Shown in pieces: positions 5,640-6,091 of a stretch of 6,091 nucleotides of DNA; positions within the stretch are counted from its first letter, which is position 1; the number at the start of each line of letters is the position of its first letter. The position numbers and the translations under genes were made by a program. A model generated the notes under the pieces. It had not been told where the DNA came from, made no database searches, and worked only from the letters and a program-made list of their open reading frames with translations. The DNA comes from Vicinamibacteria bacterium (GTDB lineage: Bacteria > Acidobacteriota > Vicinamibacteria > Fen-336 > JAGNNV01), in the NCBI GenBank assembly GCA_016650185.1, contig JAENWE010000119.1, positions 1 to 6,091 on the forward strand, given 5' to 3'.

Positions 5640-6091
5640 ATGGAAGTCACAGTTGCTGTCATTGGCGACCTACGCGAACTGGTGACCCGCGAGTCGCCCT
5701 CCGACGATCCCGTGCGGGTGAGCGCTCTGGCCGCCTGGATCTGCGAACGCCTGAATCGGGCCGGCAATCCGATCGCGAGAGCGGTGTCCTGCCCGCCGCG
5801 CGGGGATGCGGTCGTCGCGACCTTTGGCGATGACGATCAGGGGGCGGCCAGCACCCTTCTGCTGGGGCACCTCGATACGGTATGGCCGGTGGGCACGCTC
5901 GCGGAGATCCCGTTCCACAACGATGGCTCGGTGATCCGAGGTCCGGGCGTCTTTGACATGAAAGCGGGCGCAGCGGTGGCTTTCCAGGTCTTGGATCGGC
6001 TCCGGCTTCGCGCGTCGTGTCCGCGCGTGACTCTTCTCCTCGTCCCCGATGAGGAGGTCGGAAGCTCGGCCTCGATCGGGCTTCTCCTCGA
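5640..6091 (+). CDS. M20-family metallopeptidase, N-terminal part (truncated by window)
   Basis: The open frame from ATG 5640 runs off the window after 150 residues. An in-frame TGA at 5628-5630 means 5640 is the earliest ATG. The M20 metal site is clear: LLLGHLDTVWPVGTL gives H77 with D79 beside it, GPGVFDMKAG gives the bridging D106, and LLLVPDEEVGS gives the catalytic base E138 and metal ligand E139. VWPVGTL...PF and the DEEVGSS pattern resemble the carboxypeptidase G2 (glutamate carboxypeptidase) branch more than ArgE or DapE, but the substrate-binding half is missing. There is no signal peptide (MEVTVAVIGDLRELVTRESPS begins directly with the catalytic domain), so the enzyme is likely cytoplasmic. 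It diverges from the small membrane-protein gene across a 104-base gap. Confidence 0.9.
   Translation, partial: MEVTVAVIGDLRELVTRESPSDDPVRVSALAAWICERLNRAGNPIARAVSCPPRGDAVVATFGDDDQGAASTLLLGHLDTVWPVGTLAEIPFHNDGSVIRGPGVFDMKAGAAVAFQVLDRLRLRASCPRVTLLLVPDEEVGSSASIGLLL

Noticed and set aside
5306..5833. A plus-strand frame across the small membrane gene and the start of the M20 gene.
   Set aside because: It crosses the divergent gap and is out of frame with the clear M20 motifs; its product is Arg-rich and featureless.
1..6091. Search for CRISPR arrays, insertion sequences, tRNA genes, integrase sites, toxin-antitoxin or defence genes.
   Set aside because: No regularly spaced repeats, terminal inverted repeats, tRNA-like cloverleaf segments or matching proteins were seen; all sizeable frames are explained by housekeeping or metabolic genes.

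Overview
The window is GC-rich (by eye somewhat above 60% G+C), gene-dense bacterial chromosome with short intergenic gaps, recognisable Shine-Dalgarno sites on several genes and Sec-type signal peptides. Secreted amidohydrolases, a LemA-TPM cassette and a CPG2-like M20 peptidase would fit a free-living Gram-negative such as an Acidobacteriota- or Gemmatimonadota-like lineage. This placement is a low-confidence inference; nothing in the window is diagnostic of a phylum. I see no tRNA or rRNA gene, insertion sequence, CRISPR array, integrase, phage gene or toxin-antitoxin pair.

Layout. (1) Bases 1-1442, plus strand: the 3' end of a lemA gene, then a membrane-anchored TPM-domain protein with a glycine-rich tail (TTG start, 4 bases after lemA), then a small soluble TPM-domain protein. 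This is the common LemA-TPM-TPM envelope cassette. (2) Bases 1429-2780, minus strand: a NUDIX hydrolase followed by pyrF (orotidine-5'-phosphate decarboxylase). pyrF converges on the TPM operon and overlaps its last gene by 14 bases, and the overlap is a perfect palindrome. (3) Bases 2837-5205, plus strand: a CorA-type divalent cation channel and a secreted metal-dependent amidohydrolase, nearly or actually overlapping and probably co-transcribed; a clear hairpin follows. (4) Bases 5227-5535, minus strand: a small, very hydrophobic membrane protein of unknown function with a strong ribosome binding site and a 12-base tandem duplication. (5) Bases 5640-6091, plus strand: the 5' part of an M20 metallopeptidase, cut by the window edge, with a -10-like element so close to its ATG that the mRNA may be leaderless.

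The genes make several independent short transcription units: an envelope cassette, pyrimidine synthesis with nucleotide-type hydrolysis, metal uptake next to a metalloenzyme, and peptide or amide turnover. I found no convincing new multi-gene system. The points worth a second look are small-scale: the palindromic convergent overlap, the hairpin that contains a stop codon, the possible leaderless starts, and the repeat-built membrane protein.
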